Shown: positions 44,663-53,034, counted from the stretch's first letter. The stretch: 64,000 bases of DNA from Clostridium lundense DSM 17049 (GCF_000619945.1 NZ_JHVC01000001.1:682001-746000); one strand, 5' to 3'. Translations and numbers: made by a program. Notes: generated by a model from the letters alone, not told the origin.

Positions 44663-45193
44663 TTATGATATCACTCTTCTTCTCACAAGAGCATTTACTA
44701 ATATTATAGCTATAAAACCTCCTATTAAAGCTGTAATTAGCTGAGGTACTCCCATCATAACAGCTAATTTAGCAGCAACTTTCTTAGGTATACCTAAATT
44801 AAATATATATATTAATTTACTAGCAGAAAGAGATAGGAATGCATATTTTATAAAAGCAGCAATAACCACGCCAATATATTTTAAACTTTCAATTTTATCC
44901 TTCATTATGCTAAAGAAAATAACAAATATAGCATTACCTATCATTATAAAAGGAACAAAAGGTGCCATTGGCCCAGGAAGCTGCCCTATTATCCAAGCAA
45001 GCATTGGAGTTAAAGCTCCTAATAGTATTCCCCAAGACATTCCACAGCTATATGCGGCAATTATTAATGCTGCATTAACCACAGAACCTACAAATATCTG
45101 ACTTATTTGAGGAAAACTTCTGCCTATAGCCTGAACTCCTATGGCTAATGCCAATAATAGAGCTGTTCTTACTAATTTTTGTGAATTATTCAT
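44663..45193 (-). CDS. ECF transporter S component, substrate unknown
   Basis: 176 residues with about six hydrophobic helices. The segment VRTALLLALAIGVQAIGRSFP and GSVVNAALIIAAYSCG match the substrate-binding S subunits of energy-coupling-factor vitamin and metal transporters. It needs the shared EcfA/EcfT module encoded elsewhere. It is 20 bp after hydF, so it is probably the last gene of the hydrogenase maturation operon. That placement makes a cofactor or precursor for H-cluster assembly, such as a vitamin or metal, a reasonable but unproved substrate. Confidence 0.8.
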   Translation of the reverse strand: MNNSQKLVRTALLLALAIGVQAIGRSFPQISQIFVGSVVNAALIIAAYSCGMSWGILLGALTPMLAWIIGQLPGPMAPFVPFIMIGNAIFVIFFSIMKDKIESLKYIGVVIAAFIKYAFLSLSASKLIYIFNLGIPKKVAAKLAVMMGVPQLITALIGGFIAIILVNALVRRRVIS

Positions 45194-45213
45194 TTAAGTT
45201 ACCTCCAAATATA

Positions 45214-46413
45214 TTATTTTATGTCGCGAAATACTTCAGTAACCCTTTTAAGTATTCCATTTATATATGCTATAGCTATACCATAATTAGTTATAGGTAC
45301 GCCATAATTTTTAGCTTTTATCACTCTACTTATCATTTGTTTCCTATTAAACATGCATGCACCACAATGTATTATAAGCTTGTAGTCTTGTATATCTTCA
45401 GGAAAATCCGAACCAGCATTAACTTCAATTTTTAGTTCTCCTCCAGCCTTTTCTTGAAGCCATTTAGGTATTTTTTCTCTTCCTATATCACCTTTTAGAG
45501 CATGATGTGTACATGCTTCTGCTATAAGTACCTTATCTCCTGGTTTTAATGAATCTATGGCCTTAGATCCTTCTATAAAAGTATTTAAATCTCCTTTAAA
45601 TCTAGCCATTAGTATTGAAAATGAAGTTAAAGGTATACTTTTAGGAACTATTTCATTTACCTTCTTAAAAACTTGAGAATCTGTTATAACTAAATCTGGT
45701 TTAAAATTCAATTTATTTATAAAGTATTCTAACTCTGAATCCTTTACTGTAATTACAACAGCATCCTTATCTAAAATATCTCTTATAGTTTGTACCTGAG
45801 GTAAAATGAGCCTTCCTTTAGGTGCTTGTATATCTTGGGGAGCAACTAATAAAACTATATCCTTAGGTTTTATAATATCTCCCACTAAAGTATTTCTTTC
45901 AAAATTTAAAGGAGCTTTTTCAATTATAGTATCTTTTAATTTATTTATATTAATTTTGTCTTTAGCACTAACTTTTACAAAAGGTATATTAAATTTATCT
46001 TTAAAATACTCCTCATCTATATCTGCTTTATCTATTTTATTTATTACTCCAATTACTGGAATATTTCTTTTAAGTAGATCTTCATACCACTGTTTTTCTA
46101 AAATTAATTCTTCATTTTCTGCTGTAAATACTAATAAAGCTAAATCTGTTTTATCCATAACCTGTTTTGTTTTATTTATTCTAAGCTCTCCAACTTCACC
46201 AAAATCATCTAATCCAGCAGTATCTATAATCATAACTGGCCCTATAGGCAAAAGTTCCATAGCCTTATAAACGGGATCAGTAGTAGTTCCTGCCTTATCT
46301 GAAACAATAGCAATTTGTTGATTTGTAAGAGCATTTATAATAGTTGATTTACCAGCATTTCTTTTACCAAATATGGCTATATGCAATCTATTTCCCTTTG
46401 GTGTGTCCTGCAT
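45214..46413 (-). CDS. hydF: [FeFe]-hydrogenase maturation GTPase HydF
   Basis: Scaffold on which the 2Fe subcluster of the H-cluster is built before transfer to the hydrogenase. 399 residues. The N-terminal GTPase has GKRNAGKSTIINAL (P-loop), the switch-I threonine segment AGTTTDP, DTAGLDD and NKID. The C-terminal cluster-binding residues are CTHHAL and CGACMFNR (CxH...CxxC). AGGAGG precedes the ATG. Confidence 0.95.
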   Translation of the reverse strand: MQDTPKGNRLHIAIFGKRNAGKSTIINALTNQQIAIVSDKAGTTTDPVYKAMELLPIGPVMIIDTAGLDDFGEVGELRINKTKQVMDKTDLALLVFTAENEELILEKQWYEDLLKRNIPVIGVINKIDKADIDEEYFKDKFNIPFVKVSAKDKININKLKDTIIEKAPLNFERNTLVGDIIKPKDIVLLVAPQDIQAPKGRLILPQVQTIRDILDKDAVVITVKDSELEYFINKLNFKPDLVITDSQVFKKVNEIVPKSIPLTSFSILMARFKGDLNTFIEGSKAIDSLKPGDKVLIAEACTHHALKGDIGREKIPKWLQEKAGGELKIEVNAGSDFPEDIQDYKLIIHCGACMFNRKQMISRVIKAKNYGVPITNYGIAIAYINGILKRVTEVFRDIK

Positions 46414-46443
46414 AAATACCTCCTCCTGTATACCTTATTACAT

Positions 46444-47859
46444 TTAAAATCTTAAGTCTCTTTCTCCTTGTTCAATTCTTTTAAGTTTTTCTGCAGCTGC
46501 TTCTCTTGCCTTTTCATTAGGTATTTCTAATAATGCCTTTTTTATAACCTTCTCACCTAAAGCTCTTGCTTCATCATCACCATAATCTAATAAAAATTCT
46601 TTAAATGTAAGTAATGCATTAGGCTGACAAACATTATGGATTTGTCCTGTCTTCGCAAGTCTCATAAATCTTTCTCCTGTTCTTCCTTCTCTGTAGCATG
46701 CAGTACAGTAGCTTGGTATATATCCATCATTACATAAGCTTTTAATGATTTGTAATGGTGATCTATGGTCTCCTACCTGAAATTGAGGTTTTTCTCCATT
46801 ATCTTTTTTAGAATTTTCATTAGCATATCCACCTACTCCAGTACAAGATCCTGAACTTATTTGAGATATACCTAAAGCAATAACTTCATCTCTAAACTCA
46901 GATTCCTCTCTAGTAGATAAAATCATTCCTGTGTATGGCACTGCAAGCCTTAATACTGCAACAATTTTTTTAAACTCATCGTCAGTCACAATATGAGGAT
47001 ATTTTTCTAAGGAAACCCCTTCTGCAGCTCTAAGTCTTGGCACTGAAATAGTATGCGGTCCTACTCCTGTAGCTTCTTCTAAATGTTCTGCACAAAGAAG
47101 CATTGATACTGTTTCATATTTATAATCATAAAGACCATATAATACACCAATACCTACGTCATCAATCCCTGCTGCTCTTGCTCTATCCATAGCTGTAGTA
47201 TGATAATTATAATCATGCTTTGGTCCTTGTGGATGTAATTTTTCATAAGTTTCTTTATGATACGTTTCTTGGAACAATATATATGTTCCTATTTGCGCTT
47301 CTTTTAATCTTTTATAGTTCTCCACAGAAGTAGCAGCTATATTTATGTTTATCCTTCTAATACTTCCATTATCAAATTTTAAAGAATATATCTTTTCTAT
47401 GCACTGTAAAATATAATCTAATGAGCAGTTGACATCATCCTCTCCTGCTTCTATAACCAATCTTTTATGTCCTAGAGATTCTAATATTTTAACTTCTTCT
47501 TCTAATTCTTCCATAGTTAATTTTTTTCTCACAAAATCTTTATTAGAATGCTTATACCCACAATATTCACAGTTATTTACACAATAACTACTTACATATA
47601 ACGGAGCAAACAATACTATTCTTTTTCCATATATTTGTTCTTTTATATATCTCGCAGCTTTAAACATCTCTTCCAATATGTTCTTATCCTCTATAGACAA
47701 TAATATTGCTGCTTCTCTATGTGTTAATCCCTTGCATTCTTTAGCCTTATCTAATATTCCCTTTACATATTTTAAATCTTTAGCCTTAGCTTCTCCTTGA
47801 TTAATTGAATCTAATATCTCTGAATGTACAATAAATTCCTCTGCTCTATATTCCTTCAT
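46444..47859 (-). CDS. hydG: [FeFe]-hydrogenase maturation radical-SAM enzyme HydG
   Basis: Cleaves tyrosine to supply the CO and cyanide ligands of the H-cluster. 471 residues. The radical-SAM CX3CX2C is C93, C97, C100 (CVNNCEYC). A second cluster site is near the C-terminus (CTACYREGRTGERF with CQPN). YKETYEKLHPQGPKHDYNYH-like active-site and GVGPHTISVPRL segments are conserved. It is separated from hydE by 17 bp. Confidence 0.95.
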   Translation of the reverse strand: MKEYRAEEFIVHSEILDSINQGEAKAKDLKYVKGILDKAKECKGLTHREAAILLSIEDKNILEEMFKAARYIKEQIYGKRIVLFAPLYVSSYCVNNCEYCGYKHSNKDFVRKKLTMEELEEEVKILESLGHKRLVIEAGEDDVNCSLDYILQCIEKIYSLKFDNGSIRRININIAATSVENYKRLKEAQIGTYILFQETYHKETYEKLHPQGPKHDYNYHTTAMDRARAAGIDDVGIGVLYGLYDYKYETVSMLLCAEHLEEATGVGPHTISVPRLRAAEGVSLEKYPHIVTDDEFKKIVAVLRLAVPYTGMILSTREESEFRDEVIALGISQISSGSCTGVGGYANENSKKDNGEKPQFQVGDHRSPLQIIKSLCNDGYIPSYCTACYREGRTGERFMRLAKTGQIHNVCQPNALLTFKEFLLDYGDDEARALGEKVIKKALLEIPNEKAREAAAEKLKRIEQGERDLRF

Positions 47860-47876
47860 AATAATTTCTCCTTTAT

Positions 47877-48920
47877 TTAAATTTTTTTCTTAAATGAATC
47901 TCCCTTACCTAATGATATTTTTTTATTTATACTTAATATATAATTTTCTAGTTCTTTTCTTTCTTCTTTTATTGTCTTTTCTACCTTAGCTTTATTAGGA
48001 TATATTTCATATAATCTTCTGTATTTATGTGATTCTACCTTTTGCATAATCACGTTAGCCCCACAGCTAAATGCTATACCTTTATGATTAGAACTTATAA
48101 CCCCTAAAGAAGTAGTAGCTGGAAGATGTGTATTTTTTAAAATAATTCTAGCTAAAGCCAATACCTTTAGAGTTAAGAAAGTATCTCCCTTTTTATCATC
48201 TTTTAATTTAGTTTGTGGATGAGGAATAAAAGGACCAATTCCAGCCATATCCACCTGCAATTCTTTTAATAACATAATATCCTTTGCTATAGTTTCATAG
48301 CTCTGTCCTGGAATACCTATCATAAAGCCACTGCCAACTTGATAATTTAATTCTTTTAAATTTTTTAAGCACTTTATTCTGTTTTGGAAAGAAGAATGTG
48401 GATGCAATTTGTTATATAAATCTTCGTCTGCTGTTTCATGTTTTATTAGAAATCTATCAGCACCTGCTTCTTTAAATGCTTTATATTCCTCAAAATCTCT
48501 TTCACCTATACTAAGAGTTATGGCTATATCTCCAATCTTCTTAATTTCTTTAATTACATAACAAATCTTTTCCTCTGTATACCATAAATCCTCACCTGAT
48601 TGCAGCACTACAGTTTTATATCCAGCAATATATGCTTCTTTTGCAGTATTAATAATTTCATCTAAAGACATCCTATATCTTTTTATATTGGAATTGTGAC
48701 AATTTAAACCACAATAAGCACAAGCACATCTGCAAAAATTAGAAAACTCAATGATAGCTCTTATCTGAACTTTATCTCCACAATATCTTTCAGTTATTTC
48801 ATTTGCTTTGTTGAATAAATAACTTACTTTATCCTCTGTAAGTTTCAATAAAATTACCATTTCATCCTGTGATAAAATTCCACCTAAAATTGCTTTGTCT
48901 ATTGTTTCTTTATAATTCAT
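47877..48920 (-). CDS. hydE: [FeFe]-hydrogenase maturation radical-SAM enzyme HydE
   Basis: Builds the dithiomethylamine bridge precursor of the H-cluster. 347 residues. The radical-SAM cysteines are C63, C67, C70 (NFCRCACAYC). The HydE/biotin-synthase-like barrel shows VLQSGEDLWYT, LSIGERDFEEY and VGSGFMIGIPGQ. A TAGGAG site precedes the ATG. Adjacent hydG and hydF fix the assignment over biotin synthase. Confidence 0.94.
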   Translation of the reverse strand: MNYKETIDKAILGGILSQDEMVILLKLTEDKVSYLFNKANEITERYCGDKVQIRAIIEFSNFCRCACAYCGLNCHNSNIKRYRMSLDEIINTAKEAYIAGYKTVVLQSGEDLWYTEEKICYVIKEIKKIGDIAITLSIGERDFEEYKAFKEAGADRFLIKHETADEDLYNKLHPHSSFQNRIKCLKNLKELNYQVGSGFMIGIPGQSYETIAKDIMLLKELQVDMAGIGPFIPHPQTKLKDDKKGDTFLTLKVLALARIILKNTHLPATTSLGVISSNHKGIAFSCGANVIMQKVESHKYRRLYEIYPNKAKVEKTIKEERKELENYILSINKKISLGKGDSFKKKI

Positions 48921-48935
48921 AAATGTACTCCTATA

Positions 48936-49187
48936 TTATTTTTTTGTCATAGCAGATTTAACATTTACTCCTGAGACCTTTCCAAGTTTTCCTGTCATAG
49001 CACTTATCTCATCTGAAGTTCCATCTACAATTAATGAAATCACACTTATCTCTTTTTCTTTATAAGGTATTCCCATTCTTCCAACAATTATATTTGCAAA
49101 TTGATGAAGAATTTCATTTACTTTACTTGCACTTTCAAACTCCTCTACTACAATACCTACTACACCTACTCTTTTCTCCATACTCAT
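48936..49187 (-). CDS. TM1266-type iron-only hydrogenase system regulator
   Basis: 83 residues from the ATG at 49187 (MSMEKRVGVVGIVVEEFESA), with GGAGGAA upstream; the longer frame has no site. It is an ACT/NikR-C-like domain (ISVISLIVDGTSDEISAMTG) without a DNA-binding domain, as in the TM1266 family, which sits in hyd operons. It probably senses a small ligand or metal and acts on a partner or on RNA; this is not shown. It is the first gene of the hyd operon, right after an attenuated leader. Confidence 0.85.
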   Translation of the reverse strand: MSMEKRVGVVGIVVEEFESASKVNEILHQFANIIVGRMGIPYKEKEISVISLIVDGTSDEISAMTGKLGKVSGVNVKSAMTKK

Positions 49188-49395
49188 AATTTCATTCCTC
49201 CTCTGCACGTTGTTATAGTGAATGGTGAAAAGTATAGGAAACTTTTTTTCCATTGACATTACAGAAAAACTTAAATTTAAAATTAAATTTTCAGCATTAT
49301 TTTAAAAAGTTATTTTTAAAAATTTTTCGTAATGCTAATGAAGAAAAATTATCCATTATTATTTACTATTACCTTTCACTCTTAACTTGGTATAA

Positions 49396-49427
49396 CAAAA
49401 AAACCTCCCAGCAAAAAACTGGAAGGT
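49396..49427 (-). terminator. Terminator inside the hyd leader (attenuator)
   Basis: Minus strand ACCTTCCAG / CTGGGAGGT, loop TTTTTTG, then seven T. It comes about 155-180 nt after the expected start of transcription and before the first gene. Its 5' arm CCTTCC can pair instead with GGAAGG upstream in the leader (49493-49498). Confidence 0.75.
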
Positions 49428-49587
49428 CTATATATTACACTAAAATTAACCACAAAAAATTATAAAAACTATGTAATATAATTATGTTTTTTCCTTCCCT
49501 TTTGCTTAGAAACTTCCTTGCAATTAGGTTATACTTTTTAACTAAATCTCTTTTATCAGAAACACCAATAAAAGGGATATATTTTAT

Positions 49588-49616
49588 ATTATATTTCTCC
49601 GTCAACACTATGTCAA
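49588..49616 (-). promoter_or_regulatory. Consensus promoter of the hyd operon
   Basis: Minus strand TTGACA (49611-49616), 17 bp, TATAAT (49588-49593): a perfect sigma-A promoter, so control must lie downstream or by a repressor. Confidence 0.85.
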
Positions 49617-49642
49617 CTATTTAAGTATACATTTCTGCAATA

Positions 49643-49678
49643 TAAAAGTAGACATATTATTTTGTATGCCTACTTTTA
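49643..49678 (-). terminator. Terminator of the ABC transporter operon
   Basis: TAAAAGTAG / CTACTTTTA around an 18-nt loop, just after the ATPase gene. Confidence 0.65.
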
Positions 49679-49692
49679 ATTTAATAAATAGT

Positions 49693-50487
49693 TTAAGAAA
49701 ACATTACCCTATCACTTAATTCTTCTTTAATCTTTAGATCACCAAAATACTTTAGTAATCTTTCTACAGTCAATTCTTTCTTTTCCTCGCCATTTAAATC
49801 TAAAGTAATATTTCCTCTATGCATCATTACTAATCTATTTCCTAAATTTATAGCATAATTTAAATTGTGAGTTATCATTATTGTAGTAATATTATTTTCA
49901 TTAACTATCTCTTCTGTTATCTTTATTATCTTTTCTGCAGTTTTTGGATCTAATGCAGCAGTGTGTTCATCTAATAGTAATAATTTTGGCTTCTTCATTA
50001 CGGACATAATAAGTGAAAGCGCCTGTCTTTGTCCCCCTGATAAAAGTCCCACCTTATTATTTAACTTATCCTCTAATCCTAAATCTATTTCCTTTAACAT
50101 ACCTTTAAATATCTCAACATTTTTTTTATCAATACCAGAGGTTAGTCCAAATCCTTTTCCTTTGTTATAAGCCATGGACATATTTTCTAAAATAGTCATA
50201 TTAGATGCAGTACCCATAGAAGGATTTTGAAAAACCCTGCCTATATGCTCGGCACATTTATACTGAGGAATTTTATTCATCTCTATTCCATCTAATATAA
50301 TTTTACCACCATCTGCTTTTATACCCTGAGATATTATATTTAATAATGTTGATTTTCCTGCTCCATTACTTCCTATTACGGTAATGAAGTCACCATTATT
50401 AACCTTTAAATTAAGACCTTTAAAAACCATTACCTCATTTATTGTATCTTTATTAAACGCTTTCCATAGATTTTCTATTACTAACAA
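49693..50487 (-). CDS. ABC transporter ATP-binding protein (TrpZ-like)
   Basis: 264-residue ATPase. Walker A GSNGAGKSTLLN, signature LLSGGQRQALSL, Walker B LLLLDEHTAALDP and the H-loop MITHNL are complete. I chose the TTG at 50487 because AGGAGG lies 8 bp upstream; the GTG at 50496 touches that site. It overlaps the permease gene by 35 bp. It forms a complete importer with the permease and lipoprotein genes. Confidence 0.92.
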   Translation of the reverse strand: MLVIENLWKAFNKDTINEVMVFKGLNLKVNNGDFITVIGSNGAGKSTLLNIISQGIKADGGKIILDGIEMNKIPQYKCAEHIGRVFQNPSMGTASNMTILENMSMAYNKGKGFGLTSGIDKKNVEIFKGMLKEIDLGLEDKLNNKVGLLSGGQRQALSLIMSVMKKPKLLLLDEHTAALDPKTAEKIIKITEEIVNENNITTIMITHNLNYAINLGNRLVMMHRGNITLDLNGEEKKELTVERLLKYFGDLKIKEELSDRVMFS

Positions 50488-51355
50488 TGGCTTCACCTCC
50501 TAAAGAAGACTTTTTACTAAACTTAAAATTAAACTTTTTATTATTAATCCAAAGAGCTACCACTACTATAACTGAAGTTATAAGTTTCAAATCTGTAGGC
50601 GGTAAGCCAAGCTTTAATGCTAATGCTACAGAAGCTTTATAAACTATAGCACCTATTATAGTTAATGTAGTTCCTCTTAAAATATTACCTTCTTTAAAAA
50701 TTGAATTTCCCATAATTACTGCTGCTAGAGCCATTACTACTACTCCAGTACCCATTCCCACATCTGAAAATCCCTGGTATTGAGCCATTATTGATCCTGA
50801 TATAGCTACAAGTCCATTAGATATCATTAAACCTAACACCTTAATCTTGTCCTTATCAACAGCTAAAGAAGTAACTAATTCCTCATTATCACCTACAGCC
50901 TTTAATAAAAATCCTAGCTTAGTATTTAAAAATAAATCTAGCAATATTTTAGATATTAATGCAAATATAAAAATAATGGCTAATGGCATAATATTACCTG
51001 AAAAAAGTGTGCTCTTACCGAAAAGAGGAATATTTGATTTCCCCATTATCCTTAAATTTATAGAATAAAGCCCTATCATAACTAAAATACCAGATAGTAA
51101 ATTCGTTATTTTTAACTTTACATGTAATATTCCCGTTATCATTCCACCAATAGCACCTGCTATAAATGAAATTAAGCAAGCAAGTATTGGATTTATTCCT
51201 TTCATTAAACATAGGGCAGTTACAGCAGCTCCTAAAGGAAAGGTACCATCCACAGAAAGATCTGGAAAATCTAAAATTTTATAAGTAATATAAACTCCTA
51301 TAGCAGCTATAGAAAATATAAATCCACCTTCTAATATATTTATCAATATGTCCAT
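50453..51355 (-). CDS. ABC transporter permease (TrpY-like)
   Basis: 300-residue membrane protein with about eight or nine helices, in the branched-chain-amino-acid-permease-like fold used by TrpXYZ-type importers. Opens MDILINILEGGFIFSIAAIG and has KILDFPDLSVDGTFPLGAAV. The start shares one base with the stop of the binding-protein gene, with AAGGAGGGG upstream, and the 3' end overlaps the ATPase gene, so all three are coupled. Confidence 0.9.
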   Translation of the reverse strand: MDILINILEGGFIFSIAAIGVYITYKILDFPDLSVDGTFPLGAAVTALCLMKGINPILACLISFIAGAIGGMITGILHVKLKITNLLSGILVMIGLYSINLRIMGKSNIPLFGKSTLFSGNIMPLAIIFIFALISKILLDLFLNTKLGFLLKAVGDNEELVTSLAVDKDKIKVLGLMISNGLVAISGSIMAQYQGFSDVGMGTGVVVMALAAVIMGNSIFKEGNILRGTTLTIIGAIVYKASVALALKLGLPPTDLKLITSVIVVVALWINNKKFNFKFSKKSSLGGEAIVSNRKSMESV

Positions 51356-52365
51356 TATTTTACCCCTCCTTTTACCTTTTCAGCCTTTTCTAAAACATCC
51401 TTTGGAACTTGAATATTTAACTTTTTAATTGCATCTTCATTTATAACTAGTTCCATATCCTTTAATGTAGTAAAAGGTATTTCCTGGGGAATATTTCCAT
51501 TTATAATCTTAACTGCTATTTCTCCAGTTTGTACTCCTAATTTATAGTAATCTATACCTATAGTAGCTATAGCTCCTGAAACCACATGAGCTTTTTCTCC
51601 ACCAAATATAGGTATATTTTTGCTATAACAAATATTTGTAAGTAGTGGAATTGAAGAAGCCACTGTGTTATCTGTAATTAGGTATAAAGCATCTATTTTC
51701 CCAATTATAGAATTTAAAGATTGGGGTATATCATTGACATTAGTAATTCCAGTGGAGATCACATTTAAATTAAACTCCTTAGAAATAACCTCTGCATCTT
51801 TTAATTGAATTTCAGAATTTCTTTCACTGGTATTATACATAATACCTATATTTTTAGCCTTTGGTATTAATGTCTTTAATAATTTAAATTGTTCTTTCAT
51901 TGGTGTCTTATCTGAAGTTCCTGTTACATTAGTTTGGGGTTTTTCCATAGATTTAGCTAGACCTGATTTAACCGGATCAGTTACTGCAGTAATAACAATT
52001 GGTATATTTTTAGTTGCATTAAAAGCACTTTGTGCTGAAGGCGTACCTATAGCAAATATTAAATCTTCCTTATTAGATACAAAATTTTGAGCGATATTCT
52101 GAGATGTTTGCATATCTCCTTGGGAATTTTGGTAATCTATCTTTATATTTTTCCCATCCTCATATCCTTTTTCTTTTAATGCATCTACAAAACCTTTTCT
52201 TGCAGCATCTAACGCTGGATGCTCTACAATTTGACTAATACCAATCTTTACTACCTTTTTGTCTTTTAGAGAACTTGTTGTTCCTTGAGATTTTGAACAA
52301 CCTCCAAATAATGAAATGCTTAATACTAGTGAAAGTAATACTCCCACTTTTTTCTTTCCTACCAT
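51355..52365 (-). CDS. ABC transporter substrate-binding lipoprotein (TrpX/CD0873-like)
   Basis: 336 residues. Signal peptide with lipobox LFGGC (Cys at about 23), so it is lipid-anchored outside the membrane. The ABC_sub_bind domain follows (VKIGISQIVEHPALDAARKG, AIGTPSAQSAF, NIPIVITAVTDPV, GIMYNTSERNSE). The family includes streptococcal TrpX (tryptophan) and C. difficile CD0873 (tyrosine), so an aromatic amino acid is the best guess. The start ATG is embedded in a third copy of the leader repeat. It is preceded by a UAG-rich attenuated leader and hutP. Confidence 0.9.
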   Translation of the reverse strand: MVGKKKVGVLLSLVLSISLFGGCSKSQGTTSSLKDKKVVKIGISQIVEHPALDAARKGFVDALKEKGYEDGKNIKIDYQNSQGDMQTSQNIAQNFVSNKEDLIFAIGTPSAQSAFNATKNIPIVITAVTDPVKSGLAKSMEKPQTNVTGTSDKTPMKEQFKLLKTLIPKAKNIGIMYNTSERNSEIQLKDAEVISKEFNLNVISTGITNVNDIPQSLNSIIGKIDALYLITDNTVASSIPLLTNICYSKNIPIFGGEKAHVVSGAIATIGIDYYKLGVQTGEIAVKIINGNIPQEIPFTTLKDMELVINEDAIKKLNIQVPKDVLEKAEKVKGGVK

Positions 52366-52520
52366 ACTACCATCCTCCTAAAATATTTAATTGTAAAATA
52401 AAAACTCTCCATAGGGAGAGTTGCAATACCAAATAAACTTTAATTAAACAAAATTAAAGCTAACTTCCATATTCCCTACCTAACTACCATACTACTATAT
52501 TTAAACTACCATACTACTAT
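52359..52520 (-). repeat. Three-copy direct repeat in the ABC operon leader
   Basis: Plus-strand sequence ACTACCATACTACTAT occurs at 52483-52498 and 52505-52520, with 22-bp period. A third copy, CTACCATACTACCAT, at 52359-52373 covers the ribosome site and start codon. On the mRNA these read AUAGUAGUAUGGUAGU, each containing an AUG. Confidence 0.8.
52400..52421 (-). terminator. Attenuator terminator before the ABC operon
   Basis: Minus strand AACTCTCC / GGAGAGTT, loop CTAT, then TTTTATTTT, about 30 nt before the first start codon. Upstream TAGGGA can pair with TCCCTA across this stem and would prevent it. Confidence 0.8.
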
Positions 52521-52547
52521 TTTCAAATCCTACTTTACTACCAACTA
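52460..52547 (-). promoter_or_regulatory. UAG-rich leader block, candidate HutP binding site
   Basis: On the minus-strand transcript there are 12 UAG triplets in about 90 nt (offsets 4, 11, 19, 32, 35, 43, 54, 57, 65, 69, 73, 89 from 52550). Some are 7 nt apart (4-nt spacers), as in the Bacillus HutP site; many are not. Confidence 0.55.
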
Positions 52548-52568
52548 ACCTTAATGTTATTGAAGAAT

Positions 52569-52597
52569 ATTTTATAACATCTTTCATATTTTGTCAA
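52569..52597 (-). promoter_or_regulatory. Promoter of the ABC transporter operon
   Basis: Minus strand TTGACA (52592-52597), 17 bp, TAAAAT (52569-52574). It lies between hutP and the transporter, so the transporter has its own transcript with a leader of about 197 nt. Confidence 0.8.
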
Positions 52598-52614
52598 TAC
52601 ACTTTTTAAAAATT

Positions 52615-53034
52615 TTAATATAAATCTGGTATAGAACGATGTCCTAGTCCTATTACGATATCATTTAAATGTAAAAGTCCAATACTCATAAATATACATA
52701 CACTTAAATGCTCTCCACACCTAGCTATACCTATTTTTCCACCTACATTTAAACCATTTGCCTTAGTAGACACCTGCATTATAGCCTCCCTTGTTGCACC
52801 TGCTACTGCTCCGTCATGCACATGATAATCTTTTATAAGCCCACATCTTTTTGATGCCACCAATGCTCTTTCTACAATCTTAGTTATAGAATTATTTAAA
52901 TTTCCACCTACATCAACTGCTACAGTTATTATACCTTTCTTTTTAAAGTTTTCTTCCAATCCCTTTTCGTCTTCCCTTGAAGATATGGCCATTTGAACAG
53001 AAGCCTTTGCAACATCTATGCTATCAATTTTCAT
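52615..53034 (-). CDS. hutP: HutP-family RNA-binding antiterminator
   Basis: 139 residues of the HutP fold. In Bacillus, HutP binds UAG triplets in the hut mRNA with histidine and a divalent metal and melts a terminator. Here HDGAVAGATREAIMQVS aligns with the family core SHALYHATMEALHGVT, and GKIGIARC and VIGLGHRS follow the same pattern. The HxxxH metal pair of Bacillus is not conserved in that alignment (Gly at both), though an HVHD motif stands beside it, so ligand or metal use may differ. AGGAGG precedes the ATG. There is no hut catabolic gene nearby; the next operon is the ABC importer. Confidence 0.85.
   Translation of the reverse strand: MKIDSIDVAKASVQMAISSREDEKGLEENFKKKGIITVAVDVGGNLNNSITKIVERALVASKRCGLIKDYHVHDGAVAGATREAIMQVSTKANGLNVGGKIGIARCGEHLSVCIFMSIGLLHLNDIVIGLGHRSIPDLY

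Larger units (their letters stand above)
49188..49692. other. Leader and promoter region of the hyd operon
   Basis: 505 bp without a gene. Contains the ABC-operon terminator, the hyd promoter, a ~395-nt leader with several stems, and an internal terminator. The leader after the terminator (49188-49395) contains no further structure I could recognise. A plus-strand frame at 49253-49465 is not supported. Confidence 0.6.

Noticed and set aside
49253..49465. Plus-strand frame in the hyd leader
   Set aside because: Low-complexity Lys/Asn/Phe composition, no ribosome site, and opposite to a clear promoter and attenuator.
52460..52547. TRAP binding site (UAG/GAG repeats)
   Set aside because: Spacings of 0, 1, 5, 8 and 13 nt do not fit the 2-3 nt needed by TRAP, and the adjacent gene is HutP rather than mtrB.
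52400..52560. T-box leader for the ABC operon
   Set aside because: There is an attenuator and a UGGUA-like sequence, but no specifier stem and none of the conserved T-box core (GGGTGGTACCGCG) is present.
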